In this document: positions 1 through 12,658 of the stretch, piece after piece
How the letters are laid out: each line of letters starts with the position of its first letter
Numbering within the stretch: the stretch's first letter is position 1
Assembly: GCA_002104905.1 (NCBI GenBank)
Contig: MCFE01000209.1
Location: 62,001 to 126,000 of the forward strand
Reading direction: 5' to 3'
Origin: Basidiobolus meristosporus CBS 931.73
Taxonomy: Eukaryota > Basidiobolomycota > Basidiobolomycetes > Basidiobolales > Basidiobolaceae
DNA: 64,000 bases
Translations under genes and position numbers: made by a program
Notes under the pieces: generated by a model
What the model was told of the DNA's origin: nothing
The model's database searches: none
Seen by the model: the letters and a program-made list of their open reading frames with translations, nothing else

Positions 1-489
1 AATAACTTAGTTAGCTTAGTTTACTGTCCTACAGATGAAATGATTGCAGACATATTTACCAAACCATTAGCTAGAGACAAGTTTGAATATCTTAGGTCAA
101 AATTAGGACTAGTCAGTATGAGCATTTAGCTGAGTGGGAGTGTTGTAAAAATTTGTATTTCCACCTAAATATTCACCTAACTTAGTCACTTAGATCATTA
201 CACTCAAATCCTAGAGAATACTGACCAAATTCCTTGTTGGGATTTACTTGGAATATTTTCACCAAAATACCAGGTATCCAGAGCATGAAAATTCTCAAAG
301 TTGTCCAAACAGCCCCAAACTTTGCACACATGTTCTTGGGACCTTCCTTAACCTATTCTACGTGTTTGTAATGCCAAGACCAGGTAAAAGTATAAATACT
401 ACTTTTACATTCAATAAATCATTAAGTAAAAACCACATAATCTACTTGTTCTCCCAATCACTTCCAATATCTCCAAGACTCTTACAACA
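1..489 (+). mobile_element. Copia element A, 3' end only
   Basis: The window opens inside the last 43 codons of a Ty1/copia polyprotein, ending with a stop at 127-129. The residues include the RNase H tail motif [13 protein letters not shown], shared almost exactly with the full copia copy at 50135-54815. A purine-rich tract (TGAGTGGGAG, 131-140) precedes the 3' LTR at 141-489, which begins TGTTGT and ends ACAACA. The rest of the element lies left of the window, so a target duplication cannot be tested. The element sits in a copy of repeat family R. Confidence 0.9.
141..489 (+). repeat. 3' LTR of copia A (349 bp)
   Basis: TG...CA termini, the same 349-bp length as both LTRs of copia C, and the same internal landmarks: a TATA-like AAAGTATAAATAC and an AATAAA signal near position 413. 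Confidence 0.9.
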
Positions 490-960
490 CTAACCCCTAC
501 AAATGTGCACACCTGCTGCAATAGACATACTTCTATAACCCCTACTTTATGGCTTTTTAGTGTGATACTTGCAAAGTTGCCATATACCTTGTACTGCAGG
601 TAACGTTCTCATCTTGCAAACATATGCTTGGTTGTTGCCACTTCTGCCATGAATACCTCCTCAAAATCTGCAAAGAACTTCTTGGTATTTAGCCAATATA
701 TTCCTTCTCCCTGCCGGCTTCTAGTCCCCCTTACAGGTGTGCTCTGGCTCTTGTTTGTGTGAATTCTGTATTGAATGGTGTAGAAGTTGGCTTGCAACCA
801 TGAGAAATCTGGTATACCTTGGTAGAGTTTTCCTAATACAAATTAGTTGCTTGTTGCACCCAACCCAACTTTGCATTACTTAACAGATTACCCACACATT
901 GGGGCTGCTTAGCTTCTTAATGCCATAGGCAAAGGTATCTCCATGTGCACATTTGTGACT
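490..960 (-). repeat. Family R repeat, copy 1 (unrecognised)
   Basis: This stretch matches, in reverse, 47740-48150 and, in the same orientation, 6430-6960. On the minus strand about 60 codons stay open and read ...TRSRQGEGIYW...FFADFEEVFMAEVATTKHMFAR (609-797). Recognisably similar peptides can be read from the other two copies, which suggests the family once coded for protein. I do not recognise the protein. Copia A inserted into its left part, so the unit continues off the window. Confidence 0.6.
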
Positions 961-3900
961 GGGATGCACTGTAAGAAGCCTACAAGACATGTGTTCTGTA
1001 TGCCAAAGGATACAACCATGAAGCCCTTCTACTGTCCTCACAAAAAAAAGCAGTGAGAGCTACAAAGCCTACACTGAGCTATTTCTGCAACAAGTTTGAT
1101 GTCTCCCAATAGACAAAATTGCCAAACAACAGCTCAAGAGGTATTACTTCATGGGCTTAGATGCTGAAATTAGATGCAGGGCATCCAAAGAGCAACAGGG
1201 ATGTAAAACACTGTAAGAGTTAGCTGAACAAGTAAGAGGGATCATCTTGCTATGAGGGCTACCCTATTGTGATACATATGATTGAGAGTAGGGATCCCCC
1301 ATAGGAAAGGAAAAATTAACCCCCACAAAAGACTGTGAGTCAGAGGAATTACAACAAAAGGTCCAAGAACTCTCAATCAATGATGTCCAAGAAGTCCCCA
1401 AAGAAGGTAATAGGCTCTGGGAAGCTGTTGTAGATCAAAAGGCATAGGTACAAGCTCTGACCCAACAGATGGAACAACCACAACAACAGCATCCATGTTA
1501 TATATGCAGAGAATTAAGCCACAGAGCCCACAAATGTGAAAATGGTACAGACAAGAACCTGTACCTGAAACAACGGAGAAGAAGGCACCAAAAGACAGAG
1601 TCTCTTGCCAGGAGGCCAACAGGACTCAATCAATTTAAGCCCTTTGGTTAGAACAGCTAAAGTGAGGAAGAAGAAGCCTTGATATGATGCTTTTAGAGGG
1701 AAGGCAAAGGAACCTGTAGTAAAGGTTCCATCAAAGAGAAAGAGTGCAGAAGTGAGTGAAGAAGTATAGGATGAGCCTTGAGAGGAATTACAGAAGCACA
1801 CTGGGAAGACTAGTACATCCTCCCATGGCCTATTCCCTATAATGAAGGTACTAGAGCAAACCAAGGAAACCCTCCCAATAAGCAATTTACTGGGACTTGG
1901 CCCAGCTCTAGTCAAAGAACTGTTAGAGGGATTGAAGGAGATAACAACCCTTCATGTTAGCCAGATAGTCCTACAAAAGCCAAATAAGGGTACATGCATA
2001 TATGTACATATAGAGAATAAGGAGATTTTTGCCCTCATCAACACAGGATCCTCTACATCAATCATATCAGTGTCATGATCATATGACATCCCTGGTCTCC
2101 AATTATCTAGCCAAATCAAGTCAGTGAAGAAATCCCAGTTCCTTCTAGAAAGTTCTACCACATTCTAGCAACTTCTTGAAAGCTCCAAGTCAACATTACA
2201 CAATGTAAAATTCTATGGAGGCTTCCCATTAAAATTTATGTAGTCCCATGCCATATATGGTAACTAAATGTCACATGACCTAGTCACATGATCAGCTGAC
2301 CCCTGACATATGCACATCTGATATTCCAGTCTGTTCTTTAGTCTATTCTATCTCAGCACACTTACTATGCCTCACCCTGGAACCCCATTGGTATTAGCCA
2401 ATATCTCTTGGCATCCATATTGCCAAAAAGTATATTTAGTCCTTTCCCCCCTTATCTATTCCTCAGTCTGATAAACACAGGTCTTGAATAAACAGTCTTG
2501 CCTTGGAAATCCACCTTGCCCTGTTGATCCACACCTAAGTCCTTCCCTGGTCCTGCCTTGCCTAGCCCTACTCTCCTGCCTTGTGTCTATTCATAACAGT
2601 CAGAGTCATTAGCAAAACATCTAAAGTTTGACATTGTCACACTATTTGAGTACAGCTAGAAAATGACTAACTAGACACAACAGTTGGCATGGTACCTAAT
2701 TGCCCCATCTGGCTAGGTAACCTGATTACACACCAAGATGTTATGGTCCTCCTTGTTGCAGCCAACAACCTACTAATTGGCAGGAGTTGGTTTATCCAAC
2801 ATAAGATGGACATACTCTACAGTGCATCTGAGCTCAGGTGGGATACTGAGAATATCCCACTGACTCATATCACCAATGAGACCAAGGCATCTTGCAATAG
2901 TGAGACAATAGAAGAGGTAAACCATCACAGTGTCCAATCATCACACAAAAGGTGATAAAAATACCATCTGCCAGTGAGACGGTGATTGCATCAAAGATAC
3001 TAATAGTGTATTGACAAAGGGAAGAATGATAACCACAACAAAGGTATTTCAACATCTGGAAGGAACCTTGATCCTTAGAGTATGGATACTGCCAAAATTT
3101 CAAGCCCAAAATGTGAAATACTTAGTGGCTGACAACAGTCAACATGCAGTGGTACTGCTAAGAGGAGTGCTGTTGTTAAAAATATAGGAAGTTGACAGAA
3201 ACAACCAAGGGCCACCTACAAGCCAGGAACCATGAGAGGAGCTCCCCAATTGGGATGTGGACCCTGCTCTATCACCTACACTACAAGTTCCTAGAAGAAG
3301 TGCACCCTCTTGTTTGATTATTCTTTATGAACCAGGTGATTGGCCATATACCCAGAGTATATCACTAAATCTACCTTGCCAACAAATACCCCATCAAGCA
3401 AAAAGACTATAGGAACTCAAAAATTGACACCAAATATATCAAAGAGACTTTATTAAAGAACACCTAATTGGTTATGTGAGCCATTTACTAAACAAACACA
3501 AATGTAACTACCCCATTACCAAGATAGAATGTCTAGCTGTTGTTTATTCAATTGAGCAATTTCATACATAAATATATAGTAGCTAATTCATGATAGAAGC
3601 AGACCACAGCACATTGGTCTGGCTGATGAAAAGTAAAGACTTTGCCAGCCAACTAGCACAATAAGCCTTTTGACTACAGCAATACAACTTTGAAATAATT
3701 CACCACACTGGCAACAAGCACCAGAATGCAGACTTCCTCAGTTGCCATCCTGTTTGCAAAATACATGTCAGTGATGATTACAAGGACAAAATCTGCTTTG
3801 AAAAGAAGGGGAAATATCCCAAACATGTTGTCACAAACAAAGAGAAGAGAGAATGTCAATGGAAATGGTGTCAGTACAAAGTACAGGAAAAATTGACTAT

Positions 3901-4796
3901 GGTTCCTTGAAGGACAGTTCAGAGCCAAGGTACCCCACTAGCTGCCTGCAAAGAAATCATACAAGAAAGACATATGTCAATAGAACATGCTAACCCCCTA
4001 ACAGCATATAAGATGTTACAAAAGACTTTTATTGGAAAAAAACAATGACCAATGTTTCAAATAGGTTACAAAGACGCACCACTTATAAAAGATTTAACCA
4101 GAGTCAGAAGTTAGGGTCAACTGCACCAATACTGGTGAGCCTACCCTTCCACCCAGTAAGGATGGACTTATCACACCAGACTAACAGATCAAAGAAGACA
4201 ATGAACCAGACATGTTGCCTCATACTAGAGAAGCTTCACTGGGAATTTCCCCAGTCATGGGCTGAGCTGCTCCCACTGACACTCCTAGCAATGCATACCA
4301 TACCAAATAAAACAACAGGTTTCTCCCCATATGAAATTCTATATGGACAAAGACTCAAGTGGCATGAAGAAGATGGATGGATAATAGAAGGTGTCCCCCT
4401 GACAGCACATTACAACTATATAGAAAGGTTGATACACTGTATTGCCAACCTATACATAAAAGTATTCAAAAATGTTAACAAACTTCCTCCCCTGCAACCT
4501 ATAAACAAGAAACTAACAAGACAAAATGGAAATCAGGCAATAAGGTGTGGTATGACCAAACCCCTGCAGGCCTCAAGTTGTCCACTCAAAACCGGCAATA
4601 CTCCCCCCACTGGCAAGTATCAACACAATACCAAAAACTAGACCAACCTGCAGATGTTGAGAGATATGATACAAACATTACATGCAATGAAAGCCACCAA
4701 TGAAGAGATGTGTGCCAGAGCAGTCACCTTAATGCAAGACACAATCCAAGAGGGACAAGTCAAGTTACCAACACCAATACAAAGTATGGAGATACT
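961..4796 (+). mobile_element. Gypsy element J, decayed and internally deleted
   Basis: Plus-strand Ty3/gypsy landmarks come in the expected order. There is gag-like sequence (about 1030-1250), a zinc knuckle CYICRELSHRAHKC (about 1494-1535), and a retroviral-type protease segment around 2020-2070 in which the active-site D of DTGS reads N (INTGSST). RNase H follows at about 3480-3770 (ADHSTLVWLMKSKDF, then LQQYNFEIIHHTGNKHQNAD), and then integrase (zinc-finger region about 3930-4040, C-terminal part 4045-4641 with a GFSPYEILYGQ motif). I see no reverse transcriptase between protease and RNase H, so that part appears deleted. Many stops interrupt it. A solo LTR (2071-2598) splits the protease end, and Harbinger element N abuts it at 4797. 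LTRs of J itself were not found. Confidence 0.7.
2071..2598. repeat. Solo LTR, family K, copy 1 (528 bp)
   Basis: It begins TGTCATGATC and ends CATAACA. A second copy with the same ends lies at 9201-9729. The five bases on each side are ATCAG and GTCAG, a 5-bp target duplication with one change. It lies inside the protease region of gypsy J. No internal K sequence is present, so this is a recombined solo LTR. Confidence 0.85.
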
Positions 4797-6420
4797 AGAC
4801 TTGTTCCATTGGATAGTGCCAAATAGTGCCAGCCTGTTTATAGTGTCAGATCAATCTGGCATTTTATGGCACTATCTGGCACTATAATTTCTACCACAAT
4901 ACCAGTGGTGGGATATAGTAACTGGTAATTTTATTTAATCTTAGTTATGTTGCACAGAATAGTGATTTCCTTTCATTATTTACTCCTTGTAATGCTTCAG
5001 ACACATTTCTCTCAGTGAATGTCTTTGTGTATGAATATACTGTGCATTGATAAGTATCTTAACTATATTACCTATTCTGCTGTTTTCTCCTATACATGAC
5101 TTTCCTCTGTATTTACCAGCCAATATGCTGAATCTCTTCAGATATCCAAATGTATGTTCTACCCTCACTCTGAAATGATTAAGTATCTCATTGTAGAGCT
5201 TCTGCTTCCTGCTAAGCACACCATTCCTGGGCTTTCTATATGCTGCAATACATCTTAATTGCTGACAATCCTCTCCTATATAAGCTTAGTCTGCCAAACA
5301 TTTCTCCCCTCTACTGAATTCTGGATGATTATCCACCCCAAGTGCTTTGTCATGACTACTTTCAGTAAATGGCCCACTAAACTAGATGATGTTACACTCA
5401 ATGTCAGACAGTGCTTGAAACTTCACACAGTGTGCCTTGTACTTGCCAGAATAAAAGTGCCTCTGCCCTCTAGAAGGCAATATAGAGTGGTGCATGAGAA
5501 AAGGCTTCAGCCCTTACTAAATAATGTCATAAGCCTGGAGCTGGCTGACCTCCAGGATAGCCAACAAAAATTACTAGTAAGACAGCAGCTTTTTTCTTAA
5601 CAGCTGGAAGTGAAGCCAGTTGATCTAAACTTCAGGGAGGTAGATGAGTTAGAGGAGAAAGGCAACTTGTTTACCACCACATACATGTCCTCCATTCTGA
5701 AAAGAGTGGGGATACTACCAAAATACAAGGTAACAACATCAGGAACTCAAAAGGTTATCACAATGCCATAAGTGGAATTATGGAGGATTAATAACACACC
5801 AAGAGGTTGCAGCACTTCTTTAAGAGCAGTGCTCAAGAAAGAGCACTTGAATATTACAAGGATTAGTTGTGCAGACTGGCAGATGAGGTGATTGACCTTA
5901 CAGTGCTGGCTGAAGACCAGGACATAGGGGAACCAGTGATTGAACAGTGGCATGAAGCTGTAGGGCTCTTGCCAATATCATGGAAGCACAGCATTACAGC
6001 AGAACTACTTATTGGATGGTGGATTTTAAAGGAGTCACTTGTTGCACATGGGGTTGGCCCAATGTTAGTGCAGGGTATAGGGACTTATATAGGTTGATAT
6101 AGTTGGCAATTGAGGTATAACTGAAGTTTCAATGGGAATAAATCAATTTGTACGCATGGAAAGTAAGCAAAACAGTCAAGTCAGGAAGTAAGGAGTGTGA
6201 AAGAGAGGCATTTGCCAGTCAATGCACACAAAAAAAGGAAGTGATATAGTGTCCAGGATCAGAAAGTGAGAAGACTGGCAGAGAACCAATCCAATGCCAC
6301 TTTTGTAGTGTTATAATGAAGAATTTTGACTAAGTTTTTGTGATATATAGGGTGCAATTATTTTCCTGATGGGATCAAAACCTCTTAGTCACAGGACTTT
6401 AAACTTGCAGCAGCCTATTG
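4797..6420 (-). mobile_element. PIF/Harbinger-type DNA transposon N, remnant
   Basis: The left end at 4797 is AGACTTGTTCCATTGG, the same terminal sequence as the MITE at 6627, element M at 11152 and the foldback element at 48772. The base triplet before it is ACT. A transposase remnant lies on the minus strand at 4980-5335. No matching right end was found, so the right limit is only where repeat R resumes. From 5336 to 6100 there are plus-strand open stretches (5259-5600, 5867-6097) that I cannot assign. Confidence 0.55.
4980..5335 (-). pseudogene. DDE_Tnp_4 (HARBI1-like) transposase, C-terminal remnant
   Basis: Read on the minus strand, about 115 codons with one stop carry the end of a PIF/Harbinger DDE endonuclease. 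CLAD*AYIG resembles the family's L-x-D-S-A-Y block with the second catalytic Asp. RVRVEHTFGYLKRF is the block with the catalytic Glu that defines the C-terminal end of DDE_Tnp_4 proteins. The final run of 79 codons (4980-5219) is open. The N-terminal half with the first Asp is absent. It is the only recognisable source of transposase in the window for the AGACTTGTTC terminal-repeat family. Confidence 0.75.
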
Positions 6421-6429
6421 GTGGATCAT

Positions 6430-7400
6430 CATAATAATTTTTCATTGGGTTTGTATTGCTGATAACATAGACATCTTGTTAATATATGCTTAGTTACTCC
6501 CACTTTTGCTATGAGTACATCTTGAATATCCACATAATATTTTTGGTACTGAGCCAACATATTCTTTCTCCATGCTGGATTCTGGACCCCCTTGTAGGTA
6601 CACCCTGGTTCCTGTTTGTATGAATTAGACTTGTTCCATTGTGCCATTGATCATAGCGCTAGAGAGTGCTGTATATTTTGATATTAATTTGATAATTTAG
6701 GGTCATATGCATGTCAATTTTGATCCCAAATTGGCACTGTATGGCACCATCTGGCACCATCTGGCATGCTATGGCGCTATTGGGCACTATGATCAGCTGG
6801 AATAATGGAACAAGTCTATTGCATATTAAATGGTATAGAAATTGGCTTGTACCCAATGGAAACCCAGCATACTTTGATAAAGTTGTCCTAATGAGAGTTT
6901 GCAGCTACTGTATCCAACCAAACTTTGCATTGCTTAGCCAATTACCCATGCATTAGGGCTGCTTTACTTCTTTATGCTAGCGGCACAAGTGTCCCCACGT
7001 GAAAATCTGTGCTCAGTATTTTCCAGCCCTTCCTGGCTATCCTCCATGTGCTAACTCATCACAACCACAATGGACTTGAAGAGCATATTATTGACAAGAT
7101 TGGGATATGATAGTACTTGCAACTTGATATGTCATCCTATCTCCCCACACATCTACTCCAAGGGAAGCTCCAAAAGCTGAAGCCAAATCCAAAATTCTCC
7201 ACAGACCAGGCAAGATGGAGTAGAGAGAGTATGCAGTAGCAGCAGAGATCTATACATTCAGCATCATTTTTGTTGCATAACCACTTGAATCCCATCACAA
7301 ACTCCTTGCATAAAAGTTGTAGATGCATTATGTTAGTATTGGTGATCCACTTCTAATTGATATTTGTACAATATCAATATATCACTCTTGATGCTTTTAA
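6430..7400 (-). repeat. Family R repeat, copy 2
   Basis: It aligns in reverse with 47340-48070 over nearly its whole length and contains a 191-bp MITE at 6627-6817. Minus-strand peptides parallel those of copy 3, for example FMQGVCDG against FMQEVLQW, and AMQSLVGYSSCKLSLGQLYQ against a similar string in copy 3. No known domain is recognised. Confidence 0.6.
6627..6817. mobile_element. MITE with AGACTTGTTC inverted ends (191 bp)
   Basis: It starts AGACTTGTTCCATT and ends with the inverted ATGGAACAAGTCT, flanked on both sides by ATT, a perfect 3-bp duplication. Repeat R copy 1 gives the empty site: TGAATTCTGTATTG there against TGAATT-insertion-ATTGCATATTA here. It has no coding capacity. The interior carries tandem GGCACCATCT/GGCACTATG-like words that also appear in M and the foldback element. 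Confidence 0.85.
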
Positions 7401-8170
7401 TGAATGCTTGGTAGAAGTTGCTTCAGAAGGCCACTTGGATAAAACCATATTCTGTTCAGCTAGTCCTTGCATTTGTATTGTTACATATGTATATGAATAT
7501 TGATTGGGGCCTGCAAGAACTAATTAGGGTAGTGGATACTCTGTGATATTGTACCAATTCTTTCAAATTTCTTCAGTATAGCAAAGGGCTGATTCAGCCT
7601 GAAAAGCTCCATGTACAACCTGCTCACAAGTTTAGGGATATTCTTGTGGGAGGATGATGCTCTTAGTGTTGATGCTTGAACAATACTAATGTGTGTGACT
7701 CAAAGGGTAAATCCCCTGGATCTCACACATTCAAGAGTATTGCCATCCATTGTGCTTAGAAAAGCCAGCTATCTTGCTGATAGCTAGGGTATCTCCAATA
7801 CCAATAATAATATATGTTTGGACATGACAGTCATTTACTAGTACTCTGCTGAGTAGCTTACAAAACTCTATCAGCAATTGATAAAGGTAGCTATTCCCAT
7901 AGGATAGTATTCATGACCAGATATCTGTGGGACTACCATCAGATCTCTGCTCTGGTAACATAAGATTGGTAGCAAATTCATGTAGATGAGAATTAGCAGC
8001 CAGCAGGATTTGCTGGCCAAGTACTTATTAAGAGAGAATGCACAAAGGGTCAAGGTATTGGCATGGCCATACATACCTTCAAAGTAACTTTACTTCTTAG
8101 TAACTTGCAATATCTGCTATCAAATATATCAGCAATGCTTGTGCATGATTGATACTGAATGCAGTACTTT
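7401..8170. other. Unassigned AT-rich stretch
   Basis: No repeat elsewhere in the window matches it. The minus strand has open pieces (7871-8074, 67 codons), but none shows a motif I can name. It lies between repeat R and the LTR of gypsy L and is probably an old decayed element. Confidence 0.3.
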
Positions 8171-8539
8171 TGTTATAAGTCTTGATACACGACTTGTAGA
8201 GGTATACAAAGTTTAGCTAGTAGTATTTTGACTAAAACTTGAACTGATCTTAATTGAGGTTCTGGTGGCTCCTTATATACATTTTGCTAGATCAATTGCA
8301 GACTAGTTGTATTTCCTAATGTAGCTTGTGGCTCAAGACTCATCTAGTTGCATCATCATTGGCCAATTAGATACTACTGAACAAATTTATTTCTGTCTGA
8401 TAAGATTTTGCTGATACATCAGCTGACCAATACTACTTATTTGATAGATAATGTTGTTATACAAATAGGCTAAAACTAATACTAATTGATTTGAATAAAA
8501 GCCAATCTAACTTAAACATCAAAGCAACAGATTGTGACT
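8171..8539 (-). repeat. 3' LTR of gypsy L (D-family LTR)
   Basis: It matches the reverse complement of the 368-bp D-family LTR (for example 24850-25217) across its length, starting TGTTATAAGTCTTG. The far end is decayed (GATTGTGACT where others have GATCATAACA). Confidence 0.8.
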
Positions 8540-9200
8540 TCACCCCTACAAAAACTGAGAGGGTTCTCCTGAATATTGTTTTGTGTGATACCAGTATCTT
8601 GATAGTTCAGCATTGTTATCAAGTCTTGCAAGCTTGTGTGTGCCTCTATGAACTAAATCTTCCTGGATATTACCTGTTTGACCACTAATTAGCCAGTTGC
8701 AAATGGACATTCTCTGATGATCTTGAGTGGTCCTGTCCAGTGTGGCTCAAACCTCTTCCAGTAATGGTTCTCAGCAATACAAAGTTCCCAATTGTCAAAG
8801 CCTCTGGTAATATATGTTTATCAAATCTCTGGTTCTTCATTTCTACATTTTAGAGATTTTGGCCAGTGCCTCCTGATGTTTTTGTTCCAATTGTTGGCAT
8901 CCACTGGACTGACTAAGTTCATGCTTCAGGTTGTCAGTAATTTTTGGCTATGTGAGATCTCCTGGAATTCTTGGTTCACATCCTTACACTAAGTAAAATG
9001 ACAATTGTTGGGTAGTGTTATGTGCCCCAACTCTACAGGCAAAGAGTGCTTGGCCAATATAATTGTCACATCCATTTGCAGCTCTATTTACATACATGAT
9101 AAGCTTTTTTCTAAATAATCCACCAAACTGCTCAGCAACTGTGTTGGTTCTGATGTGATATGCTAAAGTTTTCAACTGTTTAATCTGCTGCATTGACAGG

Positions 9201-9729
9201 TGTCATGATCACATGACAATCATAAACACCCATGCCAAGTTTCAGCTTCCTAGCTCAATTTCCAAGAGACTCCTTCCGGAACCTTCTACCACCTTACAGA
9301 AAGTTCCTGACCATTCCAAACCATTGTTACACAATGGAACATTCCATGGAAGCTTCCCACTGTATTTTTCATAGTCCAGTACCATATATGGAAATACCAG
9401 GTCACATGACTTAGTCATATGATCAGGTCACCCAATTCATTTCTCCATCCTGTCTCAGTGCCTTGCCTTCTATATTATTATCCCCAGCATTGCTGCTGTG
9501 CCTCACCCCACAACCTCATTAGTATTAGCTAAAATTTCTTGGCATCAGTATAGCCAAAAAGTATATATAGTCCTATCCCCCCTTAAGTATTCCTCAGTCT
9601 GATAAACACAGGTCTTGAATAAACAGCCTTGCCTTGGAAGTCCGCCTTGCCTTGCTGATCCACACCTAAGTCCTTTCCTGGTCCTGCTTTGCCTAGCTCT
9701 ACTCTCCTGCCTTGTGTCTATTCATAACA
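9201..9729. repeat. Solo LTR, family K, copy 2 (529 bp)
   Basis: It has the same ends and interior as 2071-2598. Flanks are ACAGG on the left and ACAGT on the right, a 5-bp duplication with one change. It interrupts the integrase region of gypsy L; the host sequence on both sides aligns with the uninterrupted integrase at 25860-25900. Confidence 0.85.
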
Positions 9730-11439
9730 ACAGTTGGGCATCCAATGTTTTTGGCACAGAGGTTACTCCTCTATCAGATAATATCTCTACTGGGCATCCA
9801 AACTTTGTCAGGATCTCATGGTAATAAAAGCTTGCAACTTCTTGTTTACTGGCTATAGTTACAATGCCAGCCACTAGCCATCTGATAGCATGGTTAATTG
9901 CTACTAGAATCCAGCAATTGCATTTCCTAGTAGTGGGAAGTCTTCCAATAGAGTCAATTCCCCATCTCTCAACTTGTCTGATAGAGTCCAAGGGAAAGAG
10001 CTCAGCAATTCTCTGTGGTTGATCTTAGCTAATTAGGCAACTTAGGCATGTTTTCACTAGCTTTTCTATATTGTTTTCCATTCTGAGCCTCCATGCATTT
10101 GCTGTTACAAGGCTACAGGTTTGCTCAATTTCAAGATGTCCATATCCATAGTGTAGCTTGTGTGTTAAATCTATGCAAGCACCTTAGGGGCAATAGGAAA
10201 TTGGGCTTCCATCAACCACTTGGTAAGGTGTTTCATCCTGAACTACAAATTTACTGGCTTCATACCAGATATTCTTCTTGATATCTGCATCCACCTCATT
10301 AGGAATGGCTTGGGCCTCCAAGTACTCTGGTGATAGGTTAGGCCAATCTAATTCATGCACTAGGTTGAGTTGTGTAACTTGTACTAGTCTTGATAAGGTG
10401 TCAATAAGCATGTTATTTTTCCCAGGGCAGTAGACAATCTCCAGGTCAAATTGCTAAATGTATCACTCCATCTTGTCATTCCTTTGGATACTACCTTATG
10501 AATAAATATACACTCAAGTGAGACATGATCTGTTTTCACAGTGAGCTTGAATCCTTAAATGTATCATCTCCATGTCTTTAAACAGAGTGTTATAGCAAGC
10601 ATATCTTTCTCATGCACTGGATAGTTTTGCTCTGCTGAGAATAGTTCCTAGATCCAAAACAACACATATTCCTTTCTGTCATGCTCTTGGCTCAGTACAC
10701 CACCAATTGCATAATCTGAAGCATCTTTGCAGAGAGTAAACTTTATTTTGAAGTAAAGTATTCTAAAGGTTGGCAGCTTGGCAAGTTCATTGTACAGCAT
10801 CTGAAATACGGTCTCACAGGCTGTGTCCCACTTCTGGGTTGTGTTCTGAAGGATATCAGTCAAAGGGGATACAATGCTTGAAAATGACTTGAGCAATCTT
10901 CAATAATAGGGAGCTATTCCAAGAAACAATCTAAGCACTGAAATGCTATGAGGCTACTTCATATTCTTGGTAAGTTCCACTCTCTTGGGGTCTAAGATCA
11001 CGTGCTTGTCACTATGTGTCCCAGATATTCAACATGCTCCTTGAGGAATTCACATCCTGCTAGCTTGCCATATAGGTTGCTCTCACTTGGCTTCTTCAAG
11101 ATCTTTTCTGTGTACACCAAGTAGTCCTATTTTGTCTTGCTATATACCAGTAGACTTGTTCTTTTGGATAGTGCCACATAGTGCCAGCCTGTTTATACTG
11201 CCAATTGATCTGGCACTCTATGGCACTATCTGGAACTATAATTTGTACCATAATGCCAGTGGTAGGATAAAGTTACTGGTAAATTTAACTGAGTAACATT
11301 CTCTCCTGAGAATTTTACTGAGATAGCACCTTTGAAAGTGGCTATTAACTCTGAGAGTGGTGTATTGGTCAATCTTGTAACATTTCTTGATGTTTGCACA
11401 GTGAAAGGTTCAAACTACCCAGGTCCTCCACCAAATTCT

Positions 11440-12658
11440 TGTTGTATTGTATTATGATTGGTTTGGGGCTTGTTCTACAATATAGAGGCTAATCAGCAAT
11501 ATACAACAACTTCCAGTATGCTAATACTGAAATAGTTTATTGGGAGCTTGATATACCAATGGAAGATATAACTTTCACTAATATCCTCAATCTTGGGCTC
11601 AGAATATACTATAGGCAGTGTTTCTCACATCTACAGCAGTGTTCTGACCTTCTGTCGACTAATGGGCTTATATACTTTTATAGGAACTTTTCCTTATTTG
11701 GAAGTCACCTTCCTTTCTGAGAAAATATTTCTTAAAATGGAAATTCTAAACTCCCTGTTAACCTAAAGGGGTGTGTTGTATAAGTCTCTAAAGGGGTCTT
11801 TAGACCTAAAGGGGTGTCTAAAGGGGTGTCATTAGAGTAAAGGGGCTTCTTGTAGTGGTCTCTGAAGTGGACTTAACAGATGCCTAAAGGGGCTTTTTTA
11901 GTGTAAAGGGGTTTCTCAAAGGGGTCTCTAAAGGGGTATCTAAAGGGGTGTCTTCAGAGTAAAGGGGTTTCTTAGAGGGGACTTTTCCAATAGAAAAGTG
12001 GTAGTTTCTTGTAGAACTTAGATTGGATTCTTATGAGCTTTGCAGTCTCTTTACTGATGTAATACTGATCAAAGTCAGAATACTCGACTGTGCAAGTGAT
12101 GCAGGGGAAGTCTTTTGACCTTTAAACTAGTAACTGTAGTGTGGAGATTCCGGAAAGAGAGGCTCTCCTTTATTTTTCAGCCGGGGAAGTCACAAATATG
12201 AAATTCCTGAAGGATCAAAGTTTTTGAGCAATTGCACAAGCAATACACGTGTTACAAGTCTAACCTTTTGCAGTGGCGCAGATCAGACATAGGCGCAGCA
12301 CCTGTAAGAATCTCACGTGATTTAATTGGCTGGTTCAAAAGTTACATTCAATCAAAGTCATCATAGTAATCCTAGCAATAGTGGCCTAGTATATATAATA
12401 ATTGGACTCTTTTAGTCATAACTCCTTAAGTACTGCTTCAAATGAGCTGTAATTTGAAACATGTTTTGTCTACTGAGAATTCTGTATGATATAATATTTG
12501 TGGGTGGATTGCTTCTCAGGGTCTGGAATATTTGTCCTTCAAAGTTGGAATTTCTTGATCTTTCACTTGTGTGTTACAATAGCAAAAAGCAAAATAAAGA
12601 AATGAGTCTAATATTGGTTTTGAGATATTGTAGTAATGGAATACTTTCCATTATTACA
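11440..12658 (-). repeat. 3' LTR of gypsy Z (1,219 bp) with G-rich tandem repeats
   Basis: On the plus strand it begins TGTTGTATTG and ends ATTATTACA. Full homologues lie at 35002-36243 and, reversed, at 39748-40938. On the minus strand a purine-rich tract (AGGGGAGACT) directly precedes it, as expected for a 3' LTR. Between about 11765 and 11980 it carries repeated CTAAAGGGG words. Confidence 0.85.

Larger units (their letters stand above)
8171..11151 (-). mobile_element. Gypsy element L, 3' segment (LTR, integrase, RNase H, part of RT)
   Basis: An LTR in minus orientation (8171-8539) is followed leftwards-to-rightwards by minus-strand pol of the D family, read backwards: integrase C-terminus (8560-9195), core (9722-9991, RWGID-like start), zinc-finger side (10093-10411), and RNase H (10648-10896, [19 protein letters not shown]). 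The RT piece ends in mid-motif at 11151, at the YLDD active-site block. The sequence resumes at 30929 and then at 45267, so L is split by two large insertions. Stops and frameshifts are frequent. Confidence 0.75.

Noticed and set aside
5259-6097. Plus-strand open frames (5259-5600, 5867-6097) as a host gene
   Set aside because: No domain, no splice signals that join them convincingly, and they lie between transposon remnants. Left as unassigned within N.
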